Part shown: positions 10,129 through 19,129 of the stretch, one piece after another
Position numbering within the stretch: the stretch's first letter is position 1
How the letters are laid out: each line of letters opens with the position of its first letter
NCBI RefSeq assembly: GCF_002632485.1
Contig: NZ_NIBU01000007.1
Coordinates: 62,001-126,000 of the forward strand
Direction: 5' to 3'
DNA: 64,000 nucleotides
Source of the DNA: Xenorhabdus innexi
GTDB taxonomy: Bacteria; Pseudomonadota; Gammaproteobacteria; Enterobacterales; Enterobacteriaceae
Notes under the pieces: model-generated
Told to the model about the DNA's origin: nothing
What the model saw: only the letters and a program-made list of their open reading frames with translations
Database searches by the model: none
Position numbers and translations under genes: made by a program

Positions 10129-10604
10129 GTAACTTTCCTATATATCAAAAAAAACTCGCCACCTTGGGCATGTGTTGGCCATTATCAGCTATTACTTATG
10201 GGGCACTAAGAAGGAAACGGTCTACAAAGGCTAATCAAGATAGCACTTACACATAACGCATTAACTCAAGATGTCGTACATAAAGTAGGTCTGTTAATCA
10301 GGCCAAACGCATTAACGCATGACCGAACCGGAATAGCAACCTTTTTATGGATTATAGATCTAAAAAAATTCCAGACGCTCAATATTAGAACAGAATAACC
10401 TAATAAATAGATGTATTTATGATTTTATTTGATTTATTCAACTTTTATCTTAAGAAAAAATACTCGTGATTTTTTACGAGCAATAACAGTTTTACAAATT
10501 AAAAGAAGTAATTGCTATACAGATGAAGACCGCTGACATGATAACCTTGGAAAAGTTGGTACTTTTAATTCGATAACAGATTTATACAATTATGGGCTGG
10601 TATT
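10129..10604. other. Divergent intergenic region between csp gene and ylaC
   Basis: About 480 bp with no gene on either strand. It must contain the promoters of the minus-strand cold-shock gene and the plus-strand ylaC-like gene. No clear operator or repeat was recognised. Confidence 0.4.
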
Positions 10605-11126
10605 ATGAACATCATCAAACAGATATTGATTCAGGATCTCGATCGGATCAATCTCGCAGAACATAGGGATGGTAAAGTACACTTTAATAGTATCTTTATT
10701 CATCAGCACCCATACCTGTTTTTAGCTATGATCGTTGCTTATGTTTTCCTCGCTGCACTGATGTGGTATGCCCCCTATTTCGGCGTCTGGTCACTGGCTT
10801 TATTTACCGCACTTTTTTTTGTTATGGCTGCCGTTCTTCTTTTCGATATAAAACCTGTTTACCATTTTGAGGATATTGATGTACTGGACTTACGTGTCTG
10901 TTACAACGGCGAATGGTTTGTCGATGAAAAGGTATCTCAGGATGCAATCAATATAATACTTGGGCATTCGGATGTCCCTAATGAAGTGAAAAACGAAATT
11001 AAGAAAATTATTCTAAAAAAGAACGGAATATGCTTTTATGATGTTTTCATGATTGCATGTTCAGAGCAGTCGCCTTATTTTCAACCTTCCCGTGTTGAAC
11101 AAAAGCATATCATTTCAGCAAAATAG
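10605..11126 (+). CDS. ylaC: YlaC family inner membrane protein
   Basis: 173 residues with two adjacent membrane helices (about residues 38-58 and 62-84) and a C-terminal cytoplasmic domain. The central EDIDVLDLRVCYNGEWFVDE and the later CFYDVFMIA motifs match E. coli YlaC as I recall it. Function of the family is not established. It stands alone: the cold-shock gene lies upstream on the other strand and tRNA-Asn genes follow. Confidence 0.85.
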   Translation: MNIIKQILIQDLDRINLAEHRDGKVHFNSIFIHQHPYLFLAMIVAYVFLAALMWYAPYFGVWSLALFTALFFVMAAVLLFDIKPVYHFEDIDVLDLRVCYNGEWFVDEKVSQDAINIILGHSDVPNEVKNEIKKIILKKNGICFYDVFMIACSEQSPYFQPSRVEQKHIISAK

Positions 11127-11243
11127 CTGAATTATAACGCAATGCGATTACATGATGAGCAATCATCAGATAAATCGCATTTTTGCGTTGACACTCCCTG
11201 AGTTCATCGTTAATATTCGCACCGTTCTCAGGAACACAGCAAT

Positions 11244-11319
11244 TCCTCCATAGTTCAGTCGGTAGAACGGCGGACTGTTAATCCGTATGTCACTGGTTCG
11301 AGTCCAGTTGGAGGAGCCA
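11244..11319 (+). tRNA. tRNA-Asn (GTT), copy 1
   Basis: 76-nt cloverleaf with acceptor arms TCCTCCA/TGGAGGA, anticodon GTT in CTGTTAA, the GGTTCGAGTCC T-arm and an encoded CCA end. A rho-independent terminator follows at 11331-11362. First of five identical-looking copies upstream of pyrC. Confidence 0.97.
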
Positions 11320-11330
11320 AATTTAAAGAA

Positions 11331-11362
11331 GCCCGACTCAGTTATGCTGAGTCGGGTTTTTT
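11331..11362 (+). terminator. Terminator after tRNA-Asn copy 1
   Basis: Stem CCCGACTCAG / CTGAGTCGGG with loop TTATG, followed by six T residues. The same hairpin follows copies 2, 3 and 4, with one G-T pair in the stem there. Confidence 0.9.
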
Positions 11363-11576
11363 GCTTCTTACTCTTTAATATTCATTACCTGATTGGTTGT
11401 CTTTCGCTACAGCGGAATATTAAACATGATAAAAATGGCTATATTCTGTCATAAAAAGTAACAAAACATCACCAGCACGAACAACACTTAACCAGTTGAA
11501 TTTATTTTTTATTTTTCTGCTTTACAACCCTTCTCCATTCCCCTATTATCCATCTCGTTCTCAGGAACGCAGCAAT

Positions 11577-11652
11577 TCCTCCATAGTTCAGTCGGTAGAA
11601 CGGCGGACTGTTAATCCGTATGTCACTGGTTCGAGTCCAGTTGGAGGAGCCA
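11577..11652 (+). tRNA. tRNA-Asn (GTT), copy 2
   Basis: Same 76-nt sequence as copy 1, with encoded CCA and anticodon GTT. It begins the first of two nearly identical 339-bp repeat units. Confidence 0.97.
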
Positions 11653-11663
11653 AATTTAAAGAA

Positions 11664-11695
11664 GCCCGATTCAGTTATGCTGAGTCGGGCTTTTT
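11664..11695 (+). terminator. Terminator after tRNA-Asn copy 2
   Basis: Stem GCCCGATTCAG / CTGAGTCGGGC, loop TTATG, then five T residues. Confidence 0.9.
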
Positions 11696-11915
11696 GCTTA
11701 ATGCTTTCTCTACATCAGAAAGTATGACCAAATATCAATCCATCATTATAAGAAAAGCCTGACAAACTGGGCTGGTGATTATTTTTTGCTAAAAAAATGA
11801 TAAAAAACCACCACTTTGAACACCGCTCAACCACTTGAACTTGTTTTTTATTTTTCTGCTTTACAAGCTCTCTCTATTACCCTATTATTCGCCTCGTTCT
11901 CAGGAACACAGTAAT

Positions 11916-11991
11916 TCCTCCATAGTTCAGTCGGTAGAACGGCGGACTGTTAATCCGTATGTCACTGGTTCGAGTCCAGTTGGAGGAGCCA
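11916..11991 (+). tRNA. tRNA-Asn (GTT), copy 3
   Basis: Identical 76-nt tRNA with CCA, in the second 339-bp tandem unit. Confidence 0.97.
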
Positions 11992-12002
11992 AATTTAAAG
12001 AA

Positions 12003-12034
12003 GCCCGATTCAGTTATGCTGAGTCGGGCTTTTT
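12003..12034 (+). terminator. Terminator after tRNA-Asn copy 3
   Basis: Same GC-rich hairpin and T-run as after copy 2. Confidence 0.9.
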
Positions 12035-12254
12035 GCTTAATGCTTTCTCTACATCAGAAAGTATGACCAAATATCAATCCATCATTATAAGAAAAGCCTG
12101 ACAAACTGGGCTGGTGATTATTTTTTGCTAAAAAAATGATAAAAAACCACCACTTTGAACACCGCTCAACCACTTGAACTTGTTTTTTATTTTTCTGCTT
12201 TACAAGCTCTCTCTATTACCCTATTATTCGCCTCGTTCTCAGGAACACAGTAAT

Positions 12255-12330
12255 TCCTCCATAGTTCAGTCGGTAGAACGGCGGACTGTTAATCCGTATG
12301 TCACTGGTTCGAGTCCAGTTGGAGGAGCCA
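12255..12330 (+). tRNA. tRNA-Asn (GTT), copy 4
   Basis: Identical 76-nt tRNA with CCA. Its downstream spacer diverges from the other units soon after the terminator. Confidence 0.97.
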
Positions 12331-12341
12331 AATTTAAAGAA

Positions 12342-12373
12342 GCCCGATTCAGTTATGCTGAGTCGGGCTTTTT
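12342..12373 (+). terminator. Terminator after tRNA-Asn copy 4
   Basis: Same hairpin as after copies 2 and 3, followed by five T residues. Confidence 0.9.
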
Positions 12374-12539
12374 GCTTACCTGAAAAAAAATGCTAACAAG
12401 CTAACAAACAAATAGAAAAAACACAAAGAACACGTTATCGACAAAAAGTGCATATTAACAGCAAACAAACAGTTATTATGATTTTCTCCTTTGACAAATG
12501 AAAAGATAGCCGTTAATATTCGCCCCGTCTTGAAGGAGT

Positions 12540-12615
12540 TCCTCCATAGTTCAGTCGGTAGAACGGCGGACTGTTAATCCGTATGTCACTGGTTCGAGTC
12601 CAGTTGGAGGAGCCA
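12540..12615 (+). tRNA. tRNA-Asn (GTT), copy 5
   Basis: Identical 76-nt tRNA with CCA but different flanks. It is preceded by CCCCGTCTTGAAGGAG and lacks the hairpin terminator seen after copies 1-4. Transcription may end in the T-rich run downstream, before pyrC. Confidence 0.97.
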
Positions 12616-12844
12616 AATTCAATACACCCTCGTTTTGTTACTTCTATTTTTTCCTTTTTGATACGCTTCATTTCCTCTGAATACCCTAACCTGTATAAAA
12701 TAAAAATCTTAATTCTGCGAAAATAGCGGAACTTTATCATTTAATAATAGCTATTTAACTATTTTCTCTTTATCATCTTCCTCCGGCTTAAGGAATGCTG
12801 AATCAGCTTCCATCCTTTTTCCCCTATATTCTGGAGCCGGTTCC

Positions 12845-13897
12845 ATGACTACTGAATCTTATACCATTAAAATCCGCCGCCCTGACGACTGGCATGTTCA
12901 TTTTCGCGATGGTGATATGCTGAAAACCATTGTTCCTCATACCAGCCGCTTCTTTGGTCGGGCTATTGTCATGCCCAATCTTGTTCCCCCTGTGACAGAT
13001 GTTGCCAGTGCCAGAGCCTATAAAGACAGGATCATGGCTGCTGTTCCGTCAGAGCACCAGTTTCAGCCCCTGATGACCTGCTATCTCACAGATTCAACAG
13101 ACAGCTCCCAAATTGAAATAGGTTACAAAGAAGGCGTTTTCACAGCCTGTAAACTCTATCCAGCCAATGCCACAACTAACTCCAGTCACGGCGTTTCAGA
13201 TATCCAGAAGATCTACCCTATTCTGGCAACGATGGAAAAATTAGGAATGCCTCTTCTGATCCATGGTGAAGTGACTGCATCCCATATCGATATTTTTGAT
13301 CGTGAGGCTCGTTTTATTGAGCAGGTAATGGAGCCGTTACGTAAACAGTTTCCTGCTCTGAAAGTTGTTTTCGAACATATCACTACAAAAGAAGCTGCCG
13401 AATATGTTCTTGAAGGCAATGATAATCTGGGAGCAACACTCACTCCGCAACATTTGATGTTCAACCGCAATCATATGCTGGTTGGGGGGATTCGCCCGCA
13501 TCTCTATTGTTTGCCAGTATTAAAGCGTAATGTCCATCAGGAAGCATTACGCTCAGCCATTACCAGCGGTTGTGACCGCTTCTTCCTGGGAACTGATTCT
13601 GCTCCTCACTTACTACACCGTAAAGAATCCTCCTGCGGATGCGCAGGTGTTTTCAATGCACCAACCGCTTTGGCTGCTTATGCTACTGTTTTTGCAGAAA
13701 TGAATGCAATGGAACATTTTGAAGCATTCTGCTCTCTGAATGGCCCGAAATTTTATGGCCTGCCTGTTAATGACGGGTTTATTGAACTGACGCGTAAACC
13801 AACCCCTGTGTTCGAATACATCGAACATAGTGGCGAGAAGCTAATCCCATTTCTGGCTGGAGAAGATGCCGGTTGGGACGTCAAAATATGTAAGTAA
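12845..13897 (+). CDS. pyrC: Dihydroorotase PyrC
   Basis: Zinc amidohydrolase that converts carbamoyl-aspartate to dihydroorotate in de novo pyrimidine synthesis. 350 residues, class II dihydroorotase size. Metal ligands are visible: His17 and His19 in [10 protein letters not shown], the carboxylated Lys in [15 protein letters not shown] (about residue 104), His in LLIHGEV, His in VFEHITT and the catalytic Asp in [14 protein letters not shown] ribosome binding site precedes the ATG. Neighbours pyrC and bssS are also close together in E. coli. Confidence 0.98.
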   Translation: MTTESYTIKIRRPDDWHVHFRDGDMLKTIVPHTSRFFGRAIVMPNLVPPVTDVASARAYKDRIMAAVPSEHQFQPLMTCYLTDSTDSSQIEIGYKEGVFTACKLYPANATTNSSHGVSDIQKIYPILATMEKLGMPLLIHGEVTASHIDIFDREARFIEQVMEPLRKQFPALKVVFEHITTKEAAEYVLEGNDNLGATLTPQHLMFNRNHMLVGGIRPHLYCLPVLKRNVHQEALRSAITSGCDRFFLGTDSAPHLLHRKESSCGCAGVFNAPTALAAYATVFAEMNAMEHFEAFCSLNGPKFYGLPVNDGFIELTRKPTPVFEYIEHSGEKLIPFLAGEDAGWDVKICK

Positions 13898-14144
13898 CTG
13901 ATTTACAATGCTTCATGCGGAAAATATTTAGTTTCCGCATGAAAGCATTATCCCTATTTTCCTGCCAGACTCGTTCATACTCGCATGTAATTCTCATATA
14001 AAATGACCTGCATCCAGTTTCTGCGACTGGTTGTAGTATTAGATTGATAAAAAGGTTTATACTGCTATTGCTCACCTTTGGTGAGATTCGCAGCTCTTAG
14101 TCAATTATATCTATAACAACGCTGTAGTCTGATTAGGAGGTTAT

Positions 14145-14399
14145 ATGGGACAAAAAGATGAAATTATTCAAACCCATCCTGTTGTAGGCTGGGACATCAG
14201 TATTGTTGACACCTATGACGCTATGATGATTCGCCTTCATTACTTATCCTCCCCAGATCAAACCACAGATAATGTTAGTTTTGACAAAACATTGTGGCTG
14301 ACTACAGGAGTTGCAAAGCAGTTAATTCTAATCTTGCAGGCTGGGGTCGAGAAGATAGAATCATCAGAATACGACCAACTTGACTATACAAAGCATTAA
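14145..14399 (+). CDS. bssS: BssS family protein (biofilm-associated)
   Basis: 84 residues, exactly the family length. The stretch EIIQTHPVVGWDISIVDTYD and the later TLWLTTGVAKQLILILQAGV, with the C-terminal Tyr..His ending, match E. coli BssS (YceP) as I recall it. BssS is reported to affect biofilm formation and signalling; its molecular activity is unknown. A strong AGGAGG ribosome binding site lies directly upstream. The position beside pyrC is conserved with E. coli, where dinI sits between them; dinI is absent here. Confidence 0.92.
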   Translation: MGQKDEIIQTHPVVGWDISIVDTYDAMMIRLHYLSSPDQTTDNVSFDKTLWLTTGVAKQLILILQAGVEKIESSEYDQLDYTKH

Positions 14400-14421
14400 C
14401 AGCAGATTTCACACTTAGTAA

Positions 14422-14445
14422 GGACACTCAGCACATTGAGTGTCC
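14422..14445 (+). terminator. Hairpin after bssS
   Basis: A 9-bp stem, GGACACTCA / TGAGTGTCC, with a 6-base loop, 22 bp downstream of the bssS stop. The following T-run is poor, so termination efficiency is uncertain. Confidence 0.55.
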
Positions 14446-14606
14446 CCAATAACTGCTCAAACAAATATCAGCCCACAAAATCATTCATATAGTTTATTAT
14501 TTTTCACAATGCTGTATTATAAACAACCATACCTCTGTGGATAATTAGCTATCCGGCAGGTCATTTTACTTAATGATAATCACTGTAGAACAAGGATGTT
14601 CAGCTA

Positions 14607-15200
14607 ATGAAATTATTAATCATTGATGAGTGCTATTATACCCGTCTTGGAATCATTGAATTCCTGAAAGAAAATACAGATACCCTTACAATAGGGGCGC
14701 ATTCAATTCACGATGCAATAACAGCACTTAAGTTATTTTCACCCGATATTATTCTGATAAATCTAACACATTACGGTTATTACAGTTCATACTGTGAACA
14801 CATGAAGTTATTTGTTTCCTTGGCACAGAATATACGCATTTATATCTATTTTGATAAGCCATATCCATGGACAAATAACCATATCCAGTTGACTAATAAA
14901 TATTTTATCTTTCCTAAAAGGAATCTGGGATTACTACTGCAACGATTAAAAGAAATTGCCTCATATGATATTCAACGTTATTTTTCTCATTTCAATGCAG
15001 AAAGTTCCATTTTTAGCCCGCAGGAAAATAGAATCATCTATTATTGGATGCAAGAAATAGGCACATATAAGATTGCAAAGAGATTAAAAATAAGTTGCAG
15101 TACCGTTTATTCACATAAACGGCATATCATTGAAAAGTTAAAAGTCACCAACAAGATAGAGTTACTTTTTATTTATAATATTTTTAAATATCTCTGTTAA
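14607..15200 (+). CDS. LuxR-type DNA-binding response-regulator-like protein
   Basis: 197 residues. The N-terminal about 120 residues resemble a receiver fold (KLLIIDECYYTRLGIIEFL, FSPDIILINLTHYGYYSS), but the phospho-acceptor Asp region is atypical: the loop reads ILINLTH, with Asn where Asp is usual, suggesting a phosphorylation-independent pseudo-receiver. The C-terminal 60 residues are a LuxR helix-turn-helix (SPQENRIIYYWMQEIGTYKI, then KRLKISCSTVYSHKRHIIEK). No adjacent histidine kinase. Of the RcsB/FimZ/YjjQ type; target unknown. Confidence 0.75.
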   Translation: MKLLIIDECYYTRLGIIEFLKENTDTLTIGAHSIHDAITALKLFSPDIILINLTHYGYYSSYCEHMKLFVSLAQNIRIYIYFDKPYPWTNNHIQLTNKYFIFPKRNLGLLLQRLKEIASYDIQRYFSHFNAESSIFSPQENRIIYYWMQEIGTYKIAKRLKISCSTVYSHKRHIIEKLKVTNKIELLFIYNIFKYLC

Positions 15201-15209
15201 CTTTCCTTC

Positions 15210-15245
15210 AACTGGCGCAATAACACTTAAGTTATTACGCCAGTT
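15210..15245. terminator. Bidirectional hairpin terminator
   Basis: A long inverted repeat, AACTGGCG.AATAAC / GTTATT.CGCCAGTT, with a short loop, between the convergent regulator gene and trhO. It could serve both. Confidence 0.7.
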
Positions 15246-15292
15246 TAGCGTGTCTGCTCGTTCAATGAGCGACACAAGCACTGAAGTAAGGC

Positions 15293-16354
15293 TTATTGCT
15301 TAAGGGATTGCAGAGAAGTGATATTCAAACCATCATTCATCCGATAACGCGATTTATTGAAAATTTTAGCCCCATTTTCTCTTCCTGCCCGACGAGCACG
15401 CTGTTCGTCTTCAGGAAGTAACATTTCTTCCCGGCAGACATCGCTACAACACCCCTCAAACCGCGCTGCACATGATGGACATTGGATAAATAACAAATGG
15501 CAACCATCATTTTTACAGTTAGTGTGACTATCGCAAGCTGTACCACACTGATGGCAATGAGCGATAACTTCTTCAGAAATACGTTCTCCCATACGCTCAT
15601 CAAAGACAAAATTTTTACCAATAAAGCGAACAGGCAACCCCTGTGCTTTCGCTTTACGGGCATACTCGATAATACCGCCCTCTACATGATAAACGTTGTT
15701 AAAGCCATTGTGCAGCATATAAGCACTCGCTTTCTCACAACGAATCCCACCAGTACAATACATAACAATATTTTTATCTTTATCATCCTTCAGCATTTCT
15801 ACAGCCATAGGCAACTGTTCACGAAATGTATCTGACGGAATTTCAATCGCATTTTCGAAATGCCCGACTTCATATTCATAATGATTGCGCATATCGACAA
15901 ATACAGTTTCAGGATCATCCAACATCTGATTCACCTGATCCGCTTTCAGATATTCACCAGTTTTTGAAGGATTAAAGGTTTCATCTTCAATGCCATCAGC
16001 AACAATACGCTCACGCACTTTCATGCGTAATACCCAAAATGACTTGCCATCATCTTCTAAAGCAATATTAAGTCGCAAATTACATAAAGCAGGATCAGCT
16101 GCATTTAATAGTGCTTTCAGAGCATCAACATTTTTAGAGGGTATGCTGATCTGTGCATTGATACCCTCTTTAGCGATGTAAACCCGCCCAAAAACTGACA
16201 AATCAGTAAATTGTTGATACAAGCTATCACGAAAATCCTGTGGCTCAGGGATAGCAAAATATTTATAAAAAGAGATAGTGGTGCGCGGCTCAATTTCAGC
16301 CAACATGCGCTCTTTCAGTTCTTTATTAGAAATACGGTTATGTAACACTGGCAT
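15293..16354 (-). CDS. trhO: tRNA uridine(34) hydroxylase TrhO (rhodanese family)
   Basis: Homolog of E. coli YceA/TrhO, which forms 5-hydroxyuridine at tRNA position 34. An N-terminal ferredoxin-like UPF0176 domain ([21 protein letters not shown]) is followed by a rhodanese domain with the active-site Cys in [15 protein letters not shown] (about residue 180). The C-terminal part is Cys-rich (CHQCG, CKNDGCH, CPSC, CCSDVC) and suggests a metal site. I start at the ATG of MPVLHNRIS by family comparison; an in-frame TTG three codons upstream has better Shine-Dalgarno spacing and is the alternative. Confidence 0.93.
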   Translation of the reverse strand: MPVLHNRISNKELKERMLAEIEPRTTISFYKYFAIPEPQDFRDSLYQQFTDLSVFGRVYIAKEGINAQISIPSKNVDALKALLNAADPALCNLRLNIALEDDGKSFWVLRMKVRERIVADGIEDETFNPSKTGEYLKADQVNQMLDDPETVFVDMRNHYEYEVGHFENAIEIPSDTFREQLPMAVEMLKDDKDKNIVMYCTGGIRCEKASAYMLHNGFNNVYHVEGGIIEYARKAKAQGLPVRFIGKNFVFDERMGERISEEVIAHCHQCGTACDSHTNCKNDGCHLLFIQCPSCAARFEGCCSDVCREEMLLPEDEQRARRAGRENGAKIFNKSRYRMNDGLNITSLQSLKQ

Positions 16355-16363
16355 GGTGTTCAA

Positions 16364-16870
16364 AGTACCCTTGTAGTTTATTGATATATATTGATTTATG
16401 TCTGCTTATGTCCACAAAGTGTCCATATCAGATCATTATCGAAATCTTTAACTAAAAACCCCTAACACAGACTTGTGGGTTTTTATTTTCTGCAATATTA
16501 CTTTTTTCTGTGACTCAGATCTATCAATCCCTGACTGAATCGACTGGATACGCAGAAACCATAGGAGAATGTGTATAGGAAAAACCATACACAACTTTAT
16601 TTCTCTCTCAGGAGATATTAGGAGAATTAAGGCTATTGTTGTTTATTGATTTTACTTAAAAAGAAGAATTTAGCGGGACGAACTATGAATTTCATATACT
16701 TAAAATCCTCGCAACTATGGGGATGCTTTTTTAGGCAGTTCAAAATATACCCCTACATATACCCCCTGGTTGGGGTACATTGCAATAGATGCTAGTAGAG
16801 CTTAATTTGGGAGTTTTCTTTGATTTTACTGGTAAAAGTAGACTTTAGGAGATGTTGCTAGAAGTGTAGA
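16364..16870. other. Gap between trhO and serT, possible integration scar
   Basis: No intact gene. Near 16749-16780 the text has a CCCCTACATATACCCCC-type stretch followed by GGTTGGGGTAC. Such runs are often seen near tyrosine-recombinase attachment regions downstream of tRNA genes. Read from the tRNA 3' end a short frame GVYVGVYFELPKKASP ends quickly. No integrase or direct repeat of the tRNA end was found within the window. Confidence 0.3.
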
Positions 16871-16958
16871 TGGCGGAGGAGGAGAGATTCGAACTCTCGG
16901 ATGGTTTCCCATCGGCGGTTTTCAAGACCGCTGCCTTCAGCCGCTCGGCCACCCCTCC
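16871..16958 (-). tRNA. serT: tRNA-Ser (TGA)
   Basis: 88-nt class II tRNA on the minus strand. It has a GGAGGGG/CCTCCTCC-type acceptor stem, anticodon TGA in the loop CTTGAAA, an extra arm GATGGGAAACCATC, a T-arm GAGTTCGAATCTC and an encoded CCA. Its position next to tusE-acyP-hspQ matches serT of E. coli. Confidence 0.96.
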
Positions 16959-17139
16959 GCGATGTCGTGCACTATAAACATCACTGTTCCCAATGTAAAG
17001 TACTTATATGCTCAACTGATGCTAAATCACTCATATAACTATTCGTTGGAGCATTTATTCAGCATTTCTAGCAATCTTTCTTTGGAATAAAGGTGATTTT
17101 TGCTAAATTGCAGGCATTATTATCGAGTGGTTAAAAGTT

Positions 17140-17469
17140 ATGTTGGTATTTGAAGGTCAAAAAATCGAAACTGATACACAAGGTTATCTTAAAAACAGCA
17201 GCGATTGGAAAGATGCGATGGCACCATTGCTCGCCGAGCAGGAAGATATCATCTTAACCGAACAACATTGGGAAGTGATCCGATTTGTACGCGAGTTTTA
17301 TGAGGAGTTTAACACTTCCCCCGCTATCAGAATGTTAGTGAAGGCGATATCGCAAAAGTATGGTGAAGAAAAAGGAAATAGCCGCTATCTTTATCGCTTG
17401 TTTCCTAAAGGGCCGGCAAAACAAGCAACTAAAATTGCAGGGTTACCAAAACCGGTTAAATGCATCTGA
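17140..17469 (+). CDS. tusE: Sulfurtransferase TusE
   Basis: DsrC-like carrier that accepts persulfide sulfur from the TusBCD complex and delivers it to MnmA for 2-thiolation of tRNA wobble uridine. 109 residues, family length. The catalytic cysteine is the penultimate residue in the KPVKCI tail. The [11 protein letters not shown] and [20 protein letters not shown] blocks are conserved. It converges with acyP over a shared hairpin. Confidence 0.96.
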   Translation: MLVFEGQKIETDTQGYLKNSSDWKDAMAPLLAEQEDIILTEQHWEVIRFVREFYEEFNTSPAIRMLVKAISQKYGEEKGNSRYLYRLFPKGPAKQATKIAGLPKPVKCI

Positions 17470-17475
17470 GTCTGT

Positions 17476-17497
17476 CATCCGCCTTCAATGGCGGATG
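17476..17497. terminator. Bidirectional terminator between tusE and acyP
   Basis: Perfect 8-bp inverted repeat CATCCGCC / GGCGGATG with a 6-base loop. It overlaps the last codons of acyP and lies 6 bp past the tusE stop. Confidence 0.65.
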
Positions 17498-17763
17498 CTG
17501 AAATCAGCCATTTCCTCTGTTTCGCAAAACTGAGGCAGAAAATGTTCAATTCTTGCCCCCGGAGGCCCACCCTCTTCCAACCAATGTATTAACGCTGCTA
17601 TTTGTTCATTATCGCCACAGGCAACGATTTTGACACTGCCATCATTCATATTGCGAACATACCCCAATAACTTATTTTTCTTTGCCCAGCAGTATGTCTG
17701 ATAACGAAAACCCACGCCCTGTACTCGACCATAAACATAAATAGTGATGCTTTGAACTGTCAT
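17485..17763 (-). CDS. acyP: Acylphosphatase
   Basis: 92-residue small alpha/beta enzyme that hydrolyses acyl phosphates such as carbamoyl phosphate. The catalytic motif VYGRVQGVGFRY contains the conserved Arg, and the conserved Asn lies in GYVRNMNDGSVKIVACG. An upstream in-frame Met would add seven residues, but a GGAGG site 8 nt before the Met of MTVQSITIYVYG fixes the start there, giving the same length as E. coli YccX. Confidence 0.94.
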   Translation of the reverse strand: MTVQSITIYVYGRVQGVGFRYQTYCWAKKNKLLGYVRNMNDGSVKIVACGDNEQIAALIHWLEEGGPPGARIEHFLPQFCETEEMADFSIRH

Positions 17764-17998
17764 TTTCCTTTCCTCCTCAAGCAAAACCGAAAGTTATTCT
17801 TCAATAGCCTGATGGATATTGTTATGGAAAAATATTTATTCTCTGTTATGCAATAGATTGAAAAATATCAGATATAATAACTTCGGCATACTAAGACCAC
17901 TTTTAGTATTGTATTTTATATACACAACAGCTAACCTGAAATATGAGATGGTGATCACATACCATCTCAAATGCAAGATTCCGGTTACCGGGTGTGCG

Positions 17999-18026
17999 CT
18001 TGAAATTTACCTTACGGCCCTTATAT
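17999..18026 (+). promoter_or_regulatory. Predicted sigma-32 promoter of hspQ
   Basis: CTTGAAA at 17999-18005 and CCCTTATAT at 18018-18026, separated by 12 to 13 bases, match the heat-shock consensus CTTGAAA ... CCCCATnT closely. It lies 36 bp upstream of the hspQ start. HspQ is a heat-shock gene in E. coli, which supports the reading. Confidence 0.75.
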
Positions 18027-18062
18027 AAGAGTGATTGCAAGGTTTCTCTGGAGGTGACTATG

Positions 18063-18380
18063 ATGATCGCCAGCAAATTCGGTATCGGCCAACAAGTGAG
18101 GCATAGCCTGCTGGGCTATCTGGGTGTTGTTGTAGATATTGATGCCGAATATTCTTTAGAACAACCGCAGGAAAATGATATAGCATCTAATGCTACTTTA
18201 CGTTCAGCTCCGTGGTATCACGTTGTAATGGAAGGTGATGATGGGCAACCTGTCCACACCTATTTGGCAGAGGCTCAATTGACTTACGAGATATCAGATG
18301 ATCACCCAGAACATCCTTCTCTGGATGAGCTAGCTGAATCTATCCGCAGTCAATTGCTGGCTCCAAGGTTACGAAATTAA
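18063..18380 (+). CDS. hspQ: Heat shock protein HspQ
   Basis: Small hemimethylated-DNA-binding (YccV) domain protein. In E. coli it promotes degradation of denatured DnaA and acts as a specificity factor for Lon. The sequence [20 protein letters not shown] and the later [20 protein letters not shown] are nearly identical to the family. The start is taken at the second of two adjacent ATGs (8 nt from GGAGG), giving 105 residues as in E. coli; a longer frame reaching back to 17994 overlaps the promoter and is not supported. Confidence 0.95.
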   Translation: MIASKFGIGQQVRHSLLGYLGVVVDIDAEYSLEQPQENDIASNATLRSAPWYHVVMEGDDGQPVHTYLAEAQLTYEISDDHPEHPSLDELAESIRSQLLAPRLRN

Positions 18381-18424
18381 ACATATTCCTTTAGTTAAAA
18401 TAAGTTAAACGATCCTGATAAGGA

Positions 18425-18458
18425 AAGGCGGTGAAATAAAAATAACCCATCGCCTTCT
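18425..18458 (+). terminator. Terminator after hspQ
   Basis: Inverted repeat AAGGCGGTG / CATCGCCTT with one mismatch, then a short T-run. It separates hspQ from the convergent yccU remnant. Confidence 0.55.
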
Positions 18459-18581
18459 TTATTTTTCCAGCCCTAAACGGGAAAGCTCAATTTTCGGGCA
18501 GCGATCCATAATCACATCTAACCCCTTATTTTCTGCCAATAATTCAGGCGGTTCATTTGCTACAGTGTTTATGACAATCAT
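18459..18581 (-). pseudogene. yccU: C-terminal remnant of yccU (CoA-binding protein)
   Basis: A 40-codon minus-strand frame ends in GLDVIMDRCPKIELSRLGLE, which matches the C-terminus of the YccU CoA-binding-domain protein (about 137 residues in E. coli). Everything upstream of about residue 100 is missing. The location between hspQ and mgsA and the strand are exactly those of E. coli yccU, so this is an in situ deletion scar, not a foreign fragment. Confidence 0.8.
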
Positions 18582-18638
18582 AGTTATTTTTATTATTAAC
18601 ATAACTGGTAGATGTTTTATTCACCCGAAGGTATCAAC

Positions 18639-19097
18639 ATGGAATTAACAACCCGCACACTAACTGAATCGAAAAACATTGCTCTCATTGCACATGACCA
18701 CTGTAAACAATCTCTTCTGTCATGGGTCAGTGAGCATAAGCATTTATTGGGACAAAACAGCCTCTATGCTACAGGTACTACCGGTAACTTGCTCCAACAA
18801 CAAACAGGCTTACCTGTTACCAGCTTGTTGAGCGGGCCAATGGGAGGAGACCAACAGATTGGTGCATTGATTTCTGAAGGAAAAATTGATGTTCTGATCT
18901 TTTTTTGGGACCCTTTGAATGCTGTTCCTCATGATCCCGATGTCAAAGCACTGTTGCGTCTGGCCACCGTCTGGAATATTCCTGTTGCAACAAATCAAAC
19001 AACTGCTGATTTTATTATCAACTCCCCACTTTTTACCAAAAAAGTCGATATTTATATACCGGATTATCAGGGTTATCTTCATGAACGATTAAAATAA
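18639..19097 (+). CDS. mgsA: Methylglyoxal synthase MgsA
   Basis: Converts dihydroxyacetone phosphate to methylglyoxal plus phosphate, a bypass relieving sugar-phosphate stress. 152 residues from the Met of MELTTRTL, the E. coli length; nine extra codons upstream lack support, while AAGG precedes this ATG. The phosphate-binding [11 protein letters not shown] and [14 protein letters not shown] loops and the catalytic Asp in [18 protein letters not shown] are all present. Confidence 0.97.
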   Translation: MELTTRTLTESKNIALIAHDHCKQSLLSWVSEHKHLLGQNSLYATGTTGNLLQQQTGLPVTSLLSGPMGGDQQIGALISEGKIDVLIFFWDPLNAVPHDPDVKALLRLATVWNIPVATNQTTADFIINSPLFTKKVDIYIPDYQGYLHERLK

Positions 19098-19129
19098 GCA
19101 AAGCCACCAGCAAGGTTTCACCCACAAAC

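Larger units (their letters stand above)
11577..12254 (+). repeat. Two tandem 339-bp units, each carrying tRNA-Asn
   Basis: Unit 1 (11577-11915) and unit 2 (11916-12254) match almost base for base through the tRNA, the terminator and the roughly 230-bp spacer. Differences are confined to a few positions near the unit ends. The spacer of copy 1 shares only parts of this sequence, and copy 4 keeps only the beginning of the unit. This indicates a recent tandem duplication by recombination within an older tRNA array. Confidence 0.9.

Noticed and set aside
9883..10209. 108-codon plus-strand ORF
   Set aside because: It lies antisense over the cold-shock gene and its terminator; the minus-strand product is a textbook Csp.
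11496..12383. Three similar plus-strand ORFs beginning MNLFFIFLLY
   Set aside because: They run straight through the tRNA-Asn genes and their terminators; the similarity comes from the tandem repeat, not from protein conservation.
12513..12740. 75-codon minus-strand ORF
   Set aside because: It is antisense to tRNA-Asn copy 5 and has no recognisable protein features.
13898..14144. A dinI gene between pyrC and bssS, expected from E. coli order
   Set aside because: No DinI-like frame and no LexA box are present in the 247-bp gap.
16741..16800. CRISPR-like or iteron-like short repeats
   Set aside because: Only two loosely similar C-rich words are present, with no regular spacing; no CRISPR array was seen anywhere in the window.
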